Shown in pieces: positions 9,301-17,232 of a DNA stretch of 64,000 bases. Every line of letters starts with the position of its first letter. Position 1 is the stretch's first letter. The DNA lies in the NCBI RefSeq assembly GCF_022012435.1, contig NZ_JAKLUA010000020.1:46532-110531 (forward strand). The letters are read 5' to 3'. The notes beneath the pieces are model-generated. The model saw only the letters and a list, made by a program, of their open reading frames with translations. It made no database searches and had not been told where the DNA came from. This stretch comes from Bradyrhizobium zhengyangense (GTDB lineage: Bacteria > Pseudomonadota > Alphaproteobacteria > Rhizobiales > Xanthobacteraceae). The position numbers and the translations under genes were made by a program.

Positions 9301-9487
9301 AGCGTTCGATCTCTTCCGCCGACAGGCCCGGGCTCTGGGTGACGATGTCGACCATCGGTGGGGTCGGATCCGGATAGGCCTCGATGTTGAGCTGGTTGAA
9401 CGCAATCAGGCCGCCGATGAGCACGGCGGCGAACATGCCGACCATCAGGAAGCGCCGGTTGACGGCAAGGGCGACGAGACGGTCCAT
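6371..9487 (-). CDS. Heavy-metal-type RND efflux permease (CzcA/CusA family)
   Basis: A 1038-residue inner-membrane proton antiporter with the RND layout: TM1 near residues 12-30, a large periplasmic loop, TM2-6, a second loop and TM7-12. The N-terminus (VALAVNRRFLMVGMFAAVLIG) and YPDPTPPMVDI fit the heavy-metal efflux subgroup. In TM4 the proton-relay segment reads DFGLIVDATVIMVEA, keeping the two Asp and the Glu but differing from the DFG-x3-DGA-x3-VEN signature of CzcA. It is preceded after 33 bases by its periplasmic adaptor. No czcC-like gene is adjacent. The substrate may be a divalent metal or a small organic molecule. Confidence 0.9.
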   Translation of the reverse strand: MDRLVALAVNRRFLMVGMFAAVLIGGLIAFNQLNIEAYPDPTPPMVDIVTQSPGLSAEEIERYITIPIETQVAGLKNLTTIRTISLYGLSDVKLQFSFAYTYEEALQQVLNRLAQLAPLPGNVQPQISPLSPIGEIFRYRLVGPPNYSVLDLKTIQDWILQRRFRAVPGVIDVTGWGGKSKTYELEVDNNKLVANGLTLPQLLQAVSNSNVNVGGNTVNIGQQSAVVRGVGLIKSIDDLANTMVAQTNGNPVLVKDVATVTVGQKPRLGIAGLDDSDDIVQGIVLMRRGEQSTPTISRVEQLVAQINNSTILPPGVRIERIYDRKDLIDLTTHTVLHNMVVGILLIVLLQWIFLGDLRSALIVGATIPFALFFAVIILVLRGESANLLSVGAIDFGLIVDATVIMVEAIFRRLTQTTPPSESEQMSQETLFGMKSHAILSAAADVSRSIFFAAAIIIAAFLPLFTLSGVEGNIFGPMARTYAYALAGGLLATFTVTPALSAIILPAHVEETETRVMQVLHRLYMPLLNWAVANRSIMLGGAIGLVVMTIMFGRLLGLEFLPKLEEGNLWIRATLPPTISLQEGNSYVNEMRKLIRARPEVESVVSQHGRPDDGTDAAGFFNAEFFAPLKPASEWPGTHDKDELTAQLLKQLDDRFPGVEFNFSQYLQDNVSEAVSGVKGENSIKLFGNDLQALTDTANKIKQVLSTVQGVTDLAVFTSLGQPTVQIDIDRAKAARYGLAPGDINATIKVAIGGDTAGDLYEPGSDRHFPIIVRLAPEYRRSAEAIQNIRIGAPGPNGTITQIPLSEVANISLVSGAAYIYREQQERYLPIKFSVRERDLGSAIREAQQKIADQVQLPPGSHMEWVGEFGNLQDAIRRLSIVVPISLALIAVLLWFNFGSMTDTLLAMSVIPMAIFGGVLGLLITGTAFSVSAAIGFIALFGIAVMDGIIILSQFNQLIDEGMDRMSAVIRTGELQLRPVLMTCVVAGVGLLPAALSGGIGSQVQKPLAVVVVTGMMLAPVVILVTLPVLISFFSRRAR

Positions 9488-9520
9488 TCAGGTTTTTCGC
9501 AGTTTCGTGGGGCTCGTCGA

Positions 9521-10765
9521 TCAACTACCGGACGCCGCGCGGTCGATGAACAGGCTGCCTTTGACGACGATCTGTTCGCCGGGCTTCAGGTTGCTGGTCA
9601 CCTCGACGAGGTTGCCATTGATGAGGCCGATCTTGATCTGGCGGAGCTCGACCGACTTGTCTTCACGCGCGACCCAGATGCGGACCTGGTCGCCTTCGTA
9701 GATCAGCGCCTGCTTCGGCACTGCAGGCGCCGCGCGGTCGCCGGCCGAATAGATCGTGACGTTGGCGAACATTTCCGGCTTGAGCAGGCCGTCCTTGTTG
9801 TCGATGGTGGCGCGGACCAGCAGGCGGCGGGTATTGGGATCGATTGCAGTGGCGACGTAATTGATCTTGGCGGTCAAGGGGCGGCCCGGCAACGCCATCA
9901 CGTTGACGCTGATGTCCTGTCCGACGCTGACCATGGCAGCATCGCTCTCGCGCACGAAGGCGGTGAGCCAGACCGTGGAAAGATCGCCGATCACAAAGAC
10001 CGGATCGCTGGCGCCGGCGCTGACATATTGCCCGGGGCCGATCTTGCGCTGCACGACCGTGCCCGAGAGCGGCGCATAGATCGTGATTTCAGGATTGATG
10101 GTGCCCTTGTTCTGGAACGTCTTGATCGTTTCGTCGGTAAAACCGAGGATACGCAGCTTGTTGTTTGCGGCCTCCAGCGCCGTCACCGCCGAGCGCATGT
10201 CGTTCTGCGCCTGGACCTGGGTCGCTTCCGCCTGCTGATAATCCTTGAGCGGGATGGCGCGGCCTTCGTAGAGATCCTTGGCGCGCTTGTACTGGATGTC
10301 GGCAAGCTCTAGCGCAGACTTTGCCTTGTTCTGCGACGTCATCGCCGCGATGAAATCGTTCTGGGCCTGCACGGTGTCGGCGGCCTCGATTGTGAACAGC
10401 GGTTGACCCTGCGTCACGCTCTCGCCCGGCTTGGCTAGCAGCTTGGTCACCCGGCCTGCATAGGGCGAGAAGACCGGCGTCGAGCGGTCCTCATCGACCG
10501 CGACTTTGCCCTCGGTGACGTACTCGGCACGGAAGGTTTTGGCGTTGACTGGCTCGATGGTCAGCGTCGCCCATTCGGACGGTGTCGGTGTGAAATTCTG
10601 CGCGTTCTTGCGCGACTGACTGGAGACTTCGGAGAGCTTCTTCTCCTTGCCGCCGGCAAACAGGAAGCCATAGGCGCCAGCTCCGGCAAGCACCAGTAAA
10701 ACTACGGATGCGATCACCCGTTGTTTTGTAAGCACCTGCAATCGCTTGGTCTTTTCAGATACCAT
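9521..10765 (-). CDS. RND pump periplasmic adaptor (membrane-fusion) protein, CzcB-like
   Basis: A 414-residue adaptor. One N-terminal membrane anchor (VIASVVLLVLAGAGAYGFLF) is followed by a lipoyl-like half with STPVFSPYAGRVTKLLAKPG, a long helical hairpin (about residues 120-190, rich in Ala/Gln/Lys), the second lipoyl half ITIYAPLSGTVVQRKIGPGQ, and a beta-barrel and membrane-proximal domain. It links the RND permease encoded downstream to an outer-membrane channel. No His-rich metal-binding N-terminus of the CzcB type is visible, so metal handling by the adaptor itself is not indicated. It and the permease form a two-gene operon. Confidence 0.9.
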   Translation of the reverse strand: MVSEKTKRLQVLTKQRVIASVVLLVLAGAGAYGFLFAGGKEKKLSEVSSQSRKNAQNFTPTPSEWATLTIEPVNAKTFRAEYVTEGKVAVDEDRSTPVFSPYAGRVTKLLAKPGESVTQGQPLFTIEAADTVQAQNDFIAAMTSQNKAKSALELADIQYKRAKDLYEGRAIPLKDYQQAEATQVQAQNDMRSAVTALEAANNKLRILGFTDETIKTFQNKGTINPEITIYAPLSGTVVQRKIGPGQYVSAGASDPVFVIGDLSTVWLTAFVRESDAAMVSVGQDISVNVMALPGRPLTAKINYVATAIDPNTRRLLVRATIDNKDGLLKPEMFANVTIYSAGDRAAPAVPKQALIYEGDQVRIWVAREDKSVELRQIKIGLINGNLVEVTSNLKPGEQIVVKGSLFIDRAASGS

Positions 10766-10916
10766 GGGGCCCGGTCGTGTCTGCGACGATCTCGGCAGAC
10801 GACTGCCTCATCGGTCGCGCTAATAGTGCCGATTTGGGATTTCAAACAACCTAAAAAACGCTGGCCGTCCTTCGGTTTGCGTTAAAATTTTGCGACACGT
10901 CAGCTTCACGTCAGCT

Positions 10917-12311
10917 TCAGCGCGGCCATCGCGGCGAATGGCTGCCGAGCGGCATTGCCGGACGGCTCCATTGCGCCGGTGTCCTCGACAGCACGGCCGA
11001 ATGACGCACCGCCTGCAATGCGCCGAAGCCAGATGACACCGTTTCCATGAACGCTGCATGTACAGCCTCGCCCGTAAGATCAGGGGTGTTGAGACCGCTT
11101 TCGAGCCGGCCCAGATTCCACAGCCAGCGACCGGTCTGCGCCAGCGACACGCGCACGTGCCAGCTGCCGCCTTCGCGCGCCTGGCGCGCCTTCGCCATCA
11201 TCGCGCCGAACGCCATCAGATAGCCGGTGGCGTGGTCGAGCATCTGCGCCGGCAATTCCTTCGGACCATCGATACCGGCCGCCTTGCCTTCCGCATGGTT
11301 GAAGCCCGTTGTGGTCTGCACCAGCGAATCGAAGCCGCGTCGCTCGGCCCAGGGGCCGGAATGGCCATAGGCCGACAACGTGACGTAGACGATGCCGGGA
11401 TTGATTTCCGCGGCCTCTTCCGGCGCGAAGCCGAGGCCAGCGAGCGCGCGCGGGCGATAGCCTTGCGAGAAAATGTCGACGTCTTTCAGCAATTCGCGCA
11501 TTTGCGCCCTGCCCGCCTCGCTCTTCAGCTCGATGAAGGTGGTGAGCTTGCCGCGGCCGGTGTCGATGGTGAGCCAGGGAATGGCCGGCAGCTCCGGCCC
11601 CGAGACCAGCAACACATCCGCCCCATGTGCCGCGAGCGTGCGGCCGGCGACGGGCCCTGCGATGACGCGGGAGAGATCGAGCACGCGCAGACCCGAGAGC
11701 GGACGATCACCTCGAGGCCACGGCTTCGGAGGCGCCTCGCCGATCCTCTCGATCGAGACCAGCGGCAATTCGGCCAGCGCACGCGCCTGCGGCAACGACG
11801 ACCATTGGTCGTAGCTCCGCATCAAGGCAACGACACCACCCGCGGCATAGGCCGCGGTCTCGAAATCCTCGCCCTTCCATTGCATCAGCGCGGCCTGCAC
11901 CTTCTCGCGCTCGGGCGCGCAGCCAAGCACCTTGCAGACGGCGTCGCGGTGATGCGGGAAATTCGTATGGCAGCGGACGAAGCTGTTGTCGCCGGTCCTG
12001 TAAACGCCGGCGATGGCGTCCCAGGCCGGCGGCGGAGGCTTGTCGTCGAGGCGCAGATAGCGCTCGGAGCGGCATTCGACGACGGCGTGGCGCATGTCGA
12101 CGGTCACGTCCTGCGCCTCGCCGCTGCGCAGTCGCCAGATCTCGGCGGCGGCAAGGCCTGCGGCGGCGATTGTCGCTTGGCCGGCGACGGCGACGCGGAA
12201 CGAGGACGGAACCTGCGGCTCCTCGCCGGTCAGATGCACGCGCGCCAGTGCGGCTTTATCGCCGCCGGCGGAGGTCCAGATGTCGCTGAGGATGTCGGTG
12301 GGGCTTTGCAT
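10917..12311 (-). CDS. CaiB/BaiF-type family III CoA-transferase
   Basis: A 464-residue protein whose core (LSGLRVLDLSRVIAGPVAGRTLAAHGAD onward, about residues 205-400) is the family III CoA-transferase fold that moves CoA between carboxylic acids. GYRPRALAGLGFAPEEAAEINPG and LSAYGHSGPWAERRGFDSLVQ are typical family segments. About 200 residues precede this core, which looks like a degenerate first copy of the fold (VTVDMRHAVVECRSERYL), so the protein may be a fused or two-domain form. The start at 12311 is set by GGGAGAGG just upstream; the frame is open another 45 codons but across a palindromic repeat. Substrate unknown. Confidence 0.85.
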   Translation of the reverse strand: MQSPTDILSDIWTSAGGDKAALARVHLTGEEPQVPSSFRVAVAGQATIAAAGLAAAEIWRLRSGEAQDVTVDMRHAVVECRSERYLRLDDKPPPPAWDAIAGVYRTGDNSFVRCHTNFPHHRDAVCKVLGCAPEREKVQAALMQWKGEDFETAAYAAGGVVALMRSYDQWSSLPQARALAELPLVSIERIGEAPPKPWPRGDRPLSGLRVLDLSRVIAGPVAGRTLAAHGADVLLVSGPELPAIPWLTIDTGRGKLTTFIELKSEAGRAQMRELLKDVDIFSQGYRPRALAGLGFAPEEAAEINPGIVYVTLSAYGHSGPWAERRGFDSLVQTTTGFNHAEGKAAGIDGPKELPAQMLDHATGYLMAFGAMMAKARQAREGGSWHVRVSLAQTGRWLWNLGRLESGLNTPDLTGEAVHAAFMETVSSGFGALQAVRHSAVLSRTPAQWSRPAMPLGSHSPRWPR

Positions 12312-12333
12312 CGTAGCCTCTCCCTTGTCATTT

Positions 12334-12380
12334 GAGCATGATCTTTCGGAAAACCGCTGCGCACTTTTCCGGATCATGCT
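12334..12380. repeat. Palindromic intergenic repeat, copy 2
   Basis: A near-identical partner of the element at 134-181: gagcatgatctttcggaaaa, centre ccgctgcgca, and cttttccggatcatgct. Here the outer arms pair better (agcatgatc against gatcatgct) than in copy 1, so this copy is closer to a full palindrome. It lies in the divergent gap between the CoA-transferase gene and a small membrane protein gene, and so falls in their promoter or leader region, not at a transcript end. Confidence 0.75.
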
Positions 12381-12423
12381 GTAGTTTTCTTGCGACCATC
12401 CCATGAGCACGGAAAGGATTGCA

Positions 12424-12711
12424 ATGGCCGCCATCGATCCCCTCACCGCAGGCGCCGTGTTCGTTGCAACGGCGGCGACCGATGCGGTCTATGTGATGTT
12501 TACGTCAGCCGTGGTCGCGCGCAAGCGCGTACCGGCCGCGAGCTGGAGCGCGATCTGGTATTTGCTCTCCTCCTACGCGGTGATCAGCTACACAGAAAAC
12601 GCCGTCTATGTGGCGTTCGCTGCGATCGGCTCCTGGGTCGGTGCCTATGCCTCGCTGACCTTCCTGCACCGCCCGCCGGGCGGCCCACCGGTGGGGGCTG
12701 CGCCGGAGTGA
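12424..12711 (+). CDS. Small membrane protein of unknown function
   Basis: A 95-residue protein with three probable membrane helices (AGAVFVATAATDAVYVMFTS, SAIWYLLSSYAVISYTENAV and AVYVAFAAIGSWVGAYASLT) and a short Pro/Gly-rich tail. The ATG at 12424 is chosen because AAAGG stands about eight bases before it; an ATG seven codons earlier has no ribosome-binding site. The TDAVYVMF and YTENAVYV motifs form an internal near-repeat of acid-containing helices, which hints at a small transporter-like or regulatory membrane protein. No family is recognised. Confidence 0.7.
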   Translation: MAAIDPLTAGAVFVATAATDAVYVMFTSAVVARKRVPAASWSAIWYLLSSYAVISYTENAVYVAFAAIGSWVGAYASLTFLHRPPGGPPVGAAPE

Positions 12712-12737
12712 GGGGGCCGCTCCTCCGGTTCGCACGG

Positions 12738-12840
12738 TGTCATCATCCGCGAAAGCGGATGATCCCGTATTACAGAGGCGGTTGTGATTGAACCGAGAGG
12801 CCGCAGCGTACTGGATACCCCGCTTTCGCGGGGTATGACA
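12738..12840. repeat. Dispersed-type repeat with two mirrored hairpins
   Basis: The element begins tgtcat and ends atgaca. It carries a 9-bp hairpin with a gaaa loop at 12742-12763 (atcatccgc/gcggatgat) and a second with a tttc loop at 12815-12836 (ataccccgc/gcggggtat). The right hairpin is the inverted copy of the left one with paired base changes, so the whole is an inverted repeat around a 50-base centre. The type fits a non-autonomous mobile or REP-like element. It occupies most of the gap between the small membrane gene and the SDR gene. Confidence 0.75.
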
Positions 12841-12909
12841 CCGAGAACGAATTCGACATCCTCGTTCAAACAACTAAGCTGATTACGACCAACAAAAGGA
12901 AAACCAACA

Positions 12910-13680
12910 ATGGATCTCGGTCTCAAGGGAAAAAACGCTATCGTGCTCGGCGGCACGCGCGGCATCGGGCGGGCGATTGCGGCAACGCTGGCCGGGGAAG
13001 GCAGTAATGTCGCGGTGTGCGCGCGCAATGCAGAGCAGGTCGCGGCCACGGTTGCTGAATTAAAGGCGGGCGGCATCAACGCCACCGGCGGCAGCGTTGA
13101 CGTCACCAACGGCGCGGCGCTGAAGGCGTGGGTCGAGGGCGCAGCCAGGGAGCTCGGTGGCATCGACCTGCTGTTCGCCAATGCGGGCGCAATGGCGCAA
13201 GGCCACGATCCTGCATCGTGGGAGCAGAATTTCCGGCTCGACGTGCTCGGCGCCGTGCATGCATTCGACGCGGCACGGCCGTTCCTCGAGGCCAGCGGCG
13301 AGACGAGCGGCGATGCCGCCTTCGTCATCATCTCCTCGATCTCGGCGGCGCAGGCCGATGTCGCCAGCTCCTACGGCCCGATCAAGGCGGCGCTGATCCA
13401 CATGGCCAAGGGCCTGGCGCGGCAATACGCCAAGAAGAAGATCCGCGTGAATGTCGTCTCGCCCGGCACCGTCTATTTCAAGGGCGGCGTCTGGGAGATG
13501 ATCGAGAAGAACATGCCGGAGCGTTACAACGACGCGATGAAGCGCAATCCGACCGGACGCATGGCGACGCCGCAGGAGATCGCAAACGCCGCGGTGTTTC
13601 TGGCGAGCCCGGTGTCGGGATTCACGACGGGGTCGAATCTCGTGGTGGATGGCGCGATCTCGAACCGGGTGAATTTTTAG
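12910..13680 (+). CDS. Short-chain dehydrogenase/reductase
   Basis: A 256-residue classical SDR. The cofactor motif GGTRGIG is at residues 15-21, FANAGA is at about 90, the catalytic Ser lies in IISSISAAQ, and the active-site pair is YGPIK (Tyr and Lys four apart) near residue 156. The C-terminal half has NVVSPGTVYFKGGVW and the usual GSNLVVDGAI ending. The start follows an AAAGGAAAA stretch. The enzyme oxidises or reduces an alcohol/carbonyl with NAD(P); the basic residues after the first strand (ARNAEQV) favour NADP. The substrate is unknown and the neighbours do not help. Confidence 0.92.
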   Translation: MDLGLKGKNAIVLGGTRGIGRAIAATLAGEGSNVAVCARNAEQVAATVAELKAGGINATGGSVDVTNGAALKAWVEGAARELGGIDLLFANAGAMAQGHDPASWEQNFRLDVLGAVHAFDAARPFLEASGETSGDAAFVIISSISAAQADVASSYGPIKAALIHMAKGLARQYAKKKIRVNVVSPGTVYFKGGVWEMIEKNMPERYNDAMKRNPTGRMATPQEIANAAVFLASPVSGFTTGSNLVVDGAISNRVNF

Positions 13681-13717
13681 GGCGTGCTCGTTCTTGTTCC
13701 GTCGTCCTGGGTGCTAG

Positions 13718-13828
13718 GTTTGCGATGGGCATGCATCGCAAACCGAGCCTCGAAGGATGAACGGCCGAGATGCCAGCCGGGCCGTCCCCCTTCAAGGGCC
13801 GCTAAGAAGCGGCCACCTCAGGGGGACG
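13718..13828. repeat. Nested hairpin repeat downstream of the SDR gene
   Basis: A perfect 10-bp hairpin (gtttgcgatg/catcgcaaac, 13718-13743) is followed by a nested palindrome, cgtccccct at 13783-13791 pairing with agggggacg at 13820-13828, which encloses ggccgct-aaga-agcggcc at 13797-13814. It lies between convergent genes (SDR and dnaE2). It lacks a T-tract on either strand, so it is better described as a structured repeat than as an intrinsic terminator. The sequence type recalls dispersed Bradyrhizobium intergenic repeats. Confidence 0.6.
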
Positions 13829-13857
13829 GGGAGAGACTTGCGCGCATAGGCCCCACC

Positions 13858-16800
13858 TCAATGGAAATCCCGCGACGGCGGCAGGATACGGACGTTGCGG
13901 GGGTGGCGGATTTTCTGCGCCGGCATATCTGCGAGCGCGCGTGGGTCTTCGTTGAGCGGCTCGACCACAGTGGCGCCTGATGGCACCGGGTGCTTGCGGC
14001 TCAGGGCATCGTTGGCGAGGCCGACCAGATCGTGCGAGCGATCGATCATGCGCTGCGCGATCAGATGCGTGACCTTCTCGGGACTGCTCTGAATGTAGCC
14101 CTGAACCTCGATGAGGCGCGCGCCCATTACCTCCTTGCGGTACTGCTCCATGACCTTGGGCCACACCACGACATTGGCGATGCCGGTTTCGTCCTCCAAC
14201 GTCATGAACACGACGCCGCTGGCGCTGCCCGGCCGCTGCCGCACCAGCACCACACCGGCACAGCGGACGCGGCGCCGCTCGTTCTCGTGGCTGATCTCCT
14301 TGCAGGCGACAATGCGCTCGCGCGAAAACATCTCACGCAGGAATTCCATCGGATGGCCCTTCAGCGATAGCCGGATGGTCTGGTAATCCGCGACGACCTG
14401 TTCGGGGCGCGGCATCACGGGGAGCGGTTTTGCGCGCTCGTCCGGCTGCTCGCGCGCGGTGGCCGCTTCGAATAGCGGCAGCGCCACGTCGTCAGGCAGC
14501 CGCCGCACCTGCCACAACGCCTCGCGGCGGTCGAGCCCGAGCGAGCGGAACGCGTCCGCATCGGCCAGCAGGATCAGCGCACGCTTGGGCAGGCCGGTGT
14601 CGCGGGCGAAGTCCTCGAGCGAGGTGAAGGGCCGGCGGCTGCGGGCATCAATGATAAGATCGGCCCAATCTTTCTGGGTGACATAGACCTTGCCTTGCCT
14701 CTTCGCCTGCTCCTTTTTGAGGAACTCCTCATCCGGATCGAGCCAGTGGAAGCCATCAATCTGGCGAAAGCCGAGACGCACAGCGCAATATCTGCCTTCC
14801 GTATTCTCCAGCGTATTCTGCGCAAAGCTGTAGGACACATCGATCTCGCGAACCTCGACGCTGTTCTTGCGGGCATCGCCGACGATCTGCGCCGGTGCGT
14901 AAAAGCCCATCGGCTGCGAATTCAAGAGGCCACAGCAGAAGGCGTCGGGGTGATGATATTTCAGCCATGACGAGATGTAGACGAGCTGCGCAAAGCTCGC
15001 GGCATGGCTCTCGGGAAAACCGTAGGAGCCGAAGCCCTTGATCTGGTCAAAGCAGCTTCTGGCGAAGTTTGCATCATAGCCGCGCGCCACCATGTTGCCG
15101 ATCAGCTTCTCCTCGTATTGGCCGATGGTGCCGACATTGCGGAAGGTCGCCATCGAGCGGCGCAGGCCATTGGCTTCCTCGGGGGTGAATTTCGCCGCTT
15201 CGATCGCGATGCGCATCGCCTGCTCCTGGAACAGGGGCACGCCCTTGGTCTTGTGCAGCACCTTGTAGAGTTCGTCAGCGGGACCATGCTCCGGCGATGG
15301 CGAGGGATAGGTGACCTTCTCCAAATTATTCCGGCGCCGCAAGTAAGGATGCACCATGTCGCCCTGGATCGGCCCCGGGCGCACGATCGCGACCTCGATG
15401 ACGAGATCGTAGAAGGTCCGTGGTTTCAACCGCGGCAGCATGTTCATCTGGGCGCGGCTCTCGACCTGGAACACGCCGAGCGACTCGCCAGCACACAGCA
15501 TGTCGTAAACCTTGGGGTCATCCTGTGGAACGCTTGCCAGCACGAAACGCTCGCCCTTGTGCTGATCGATCAGATCAAAGCATTTCCTGATGCAGGTCAG
15601 CATGCCGAGCGCGAGCACGTCGACCTTCATCATGTTGAGCGCGTCGACGTCGTCCTTGTCCCATTCGATGAAGGTGCGATCGTCCATCGCGGCATTGCCG
15701 ATCGGCACATAAGTGTCGAGCCGGTCCTGCGTCAGCACATAGCCGCCGACATGCTGGGACAGATGGCGCGGGAATTCGATCAGCTCGGTCGCCAGCTCGA
15801 CCGCAAGGCCAATCATGGGGTTTTGCGGATCGAGCCCGGCCTGCCGGACCTGCATATCGTTGAGGCCCTTGCCCCAGCTGCCCCAGACAGTGTCAGCGAG
15901 CGCGGCGGTGACGTCCTCGGTCAGGCCGAGTGCCTTGCCGACGTCGCGGATGGCGCTGCGCGGACGATAATGAATGATGGTGGCAATGATCGCGGCGCGG
16001 TGGCGGCCGTAGCGGCGATAGACATATTGCATCACCTCCTCGCGCCGCGAATGCTCGAAATCGACGTCGATGTCGGGTGGCTCGAGCCGCTCCTTAGAGA
16101 TGAAACGCTCGAACAAGAGATCGACCTTGGTCGGATCGACCGAGGTGATCCCGAGCACGTAGCAGACGGCCGAATTCGCCGCCGATCCCCGCCCCTGGCA
16201 CAGAATGTTCTGGCTGCGCGCGTAATGGACGATGTCGTGCACGGTAAGGAAGTAATGCGCGTATTTCAGCTCTGATATCAGCGCGAGTTCCTTGTTGAGC
16301 GTCGCACGCAGCTTGTCGTCGATCTTGCCGCCGAAATATTTATCAACCCCCGCCCAGGTCAGATCCTCCAGATGTCCCTGCGCGGTCTTGCCCGGCGGCA
16401 CCGGCTCATCAGGATATTGATATCTGAGCTGGTCGAGCGAGAACTGGATCCTGTCGGCAAAACGCATGGTCTCCGCGATCGCCTCGGGGACATCGCGGAA
16501 CAGCCGGGACATCTCGCGGGGCGTCTTCAGAAAGCGCTCGGCATTGGCTTCCAGCTTGCGTCCGACCGCCTCGATCGTGGTCTTTTCCCGGATGCAGGTG
16601 AGCACGTCCTGGAGGGGGCGCCGGCCGGGATCGTGATAGAGCACCTCGTTGGTCGCGAGCAGCGGCACCTTTGCTTTGGCGGCGAGATCATCGAGCCGCG
16701 CCAGGCGACGGCGATCGTCACCACGATAGATCAGGCTCGCCGCCAGCCACACACCGTCAGCGCGGCTTGCTTTCAGCTTTGAAAGCACATCCAGCGCTTG

Positions 16801-17232
16801 CGCATCATCAAACCGATGCGGCAGCGTCAGGACCAGGAGCTGGCCTTCCGCAAACTCCAACAGATCGCCAAAGCTGAGATGGCACTCGCCTTTCTCGATC
16901 CGGGTGATGTCGTCGCCGCGCTTGCCCCGGGTCAGAAGCTGGCAGAGCCGGCCATAGGCTGCGCGATCGCGTGGATAGACGAAAATGTCGGGCGTGCCGT
17001 CGATGAAGACGATGCGTGCGCCGATCAGCAGCTTTGGCTTGTGCAGCACCTTGTCATTGTCGAGCTCATTCCAGGCCCGCACCACGCCGGCCAGCGTGTT
17101 GTGATCGGCAATCCCGATCACGGGAATGCCGAGCTTGCTGGCCTGATGCACATAGGCGCGCGGATCCGACCCGCCGCGCAGGAAGGAGAAATTGGTGGTG
17201 ATGCCGATCTCGGCATAGGCAGGAATGTTCAT
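13858..17232 (-). CDS. dnaE2: Error-prone DNA polymerase DnaE2
   Basis: A 1124-residue C-family polymerase alpha subunit. An N-terminal PHP domain (FSFLRGGSDPRAYVHQASKL, IADHNTLAG) is followed by the palm with the catalytic acids in PPDIDVDFEHSRRE (about residue 390), a fingers domain (GVPLFQEQAMRIAIEAAKF), helix-hairpin-helix and a C-terminal OB domain (RRVRCAGVVLVRQRPGS). The length matches DnaE2 and is shorter than replicative DnaE1. It performs translesion synthesis with ImuA and ImuB after DNA damage. Its ATG overlaps the imuB stop by four bases (ATGA), so the two are translationally coupled. The operon is led by a LexA box near 19580. Confidence 0.95.
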   Translation of the reverse strand: MNIPAYAEIGITTNFSFLRGGSDPRAYVHQASKLGIPVIGIADHNTLAGVVRAWNELDNDKVLHKPKLLIGARIVFIDGTPDIFVYPRDRAAYGRLCQLLTRGKRGDDITRIEKGECHLSFGDLLEFAEGQLLVLTLPHRFDDAQALDVLSKLKASRADGVWLAASLIYRGDDRRRLARLDDLAAKAKVPLLATNEVLYHDPGRRPLQDVLTCIREKTTIEAVGRKLEANAERFLKTPREMSRLFRDVPEAIAETMRFADRIQFSLDQLRYQYPDEPVPPGKTAQGHLEDLTWAGVDKYFGGKIDDKLRATLNKELALISELKYAHYFLTVHDIVHYARSQNILCQGRGSAANSAVCYVLGITSVDPTKVDLLFERFISKERLEPPDIDVDFEHSRREEVMQYVYRRYGRHRAAIIATIIHYRPRSAIRDVGKALGLTEDVTAALADTVWGSWGKGLNDMQVRQAGLDPQNPMIGLAVELATELIEFPRHLSQHVGGYVLTQDRLDTYVPIGNAAMDDRTFIEWDKDDVDALNMMKVDVLALGMLTCIRKCFDLIDQHKGERFVLASVPQDDPKVYDMLCAGESLGVFQVESRAQMNMLPRLKPRTFYDLVIEVAIVRPGPIQGDMVHPYLRRRNNLEKVTYPSPSPEHGPADELYKVLHKTKGVPLFQEQAMRIAIEAAKFTPEEANGLRRSMATFRNVGTIGQYEEKLIGNMVARGYDANFARSCFDQIKGFGSYGFPESHAASFAQLVYISSWLKYHHPDAFCCGLLNSQPMGFYAPAQIVGDARKNSVEVREIDVSYSFAQNTLENTEGRYCAVRLGFRQIDGFHWLDPDEEFLKKEQAKRQGKVYVTQKDWADLIIDARSRRPFTSLEDFARDTGLPKRALILLADADAFRSLGLDRREALWQVRRLPDDVALPLFEAATAREQPDERAKPLPVMPRPEQVVADYQTIRLSLKGHPMEFLREMFSRERIVACKEISHENERRRVRCAGVVLVRQRPGSASGVVFMTLEDETGIANVVVWPKVMEQYRKEVMGARLIEVQGYIQSSPEKVTHLIAQRMIDRSHDLVGLANDALSRKHPVPSGATVVEPLNEDPRALADMPAQKIRHPRNVRILPPSRDFH

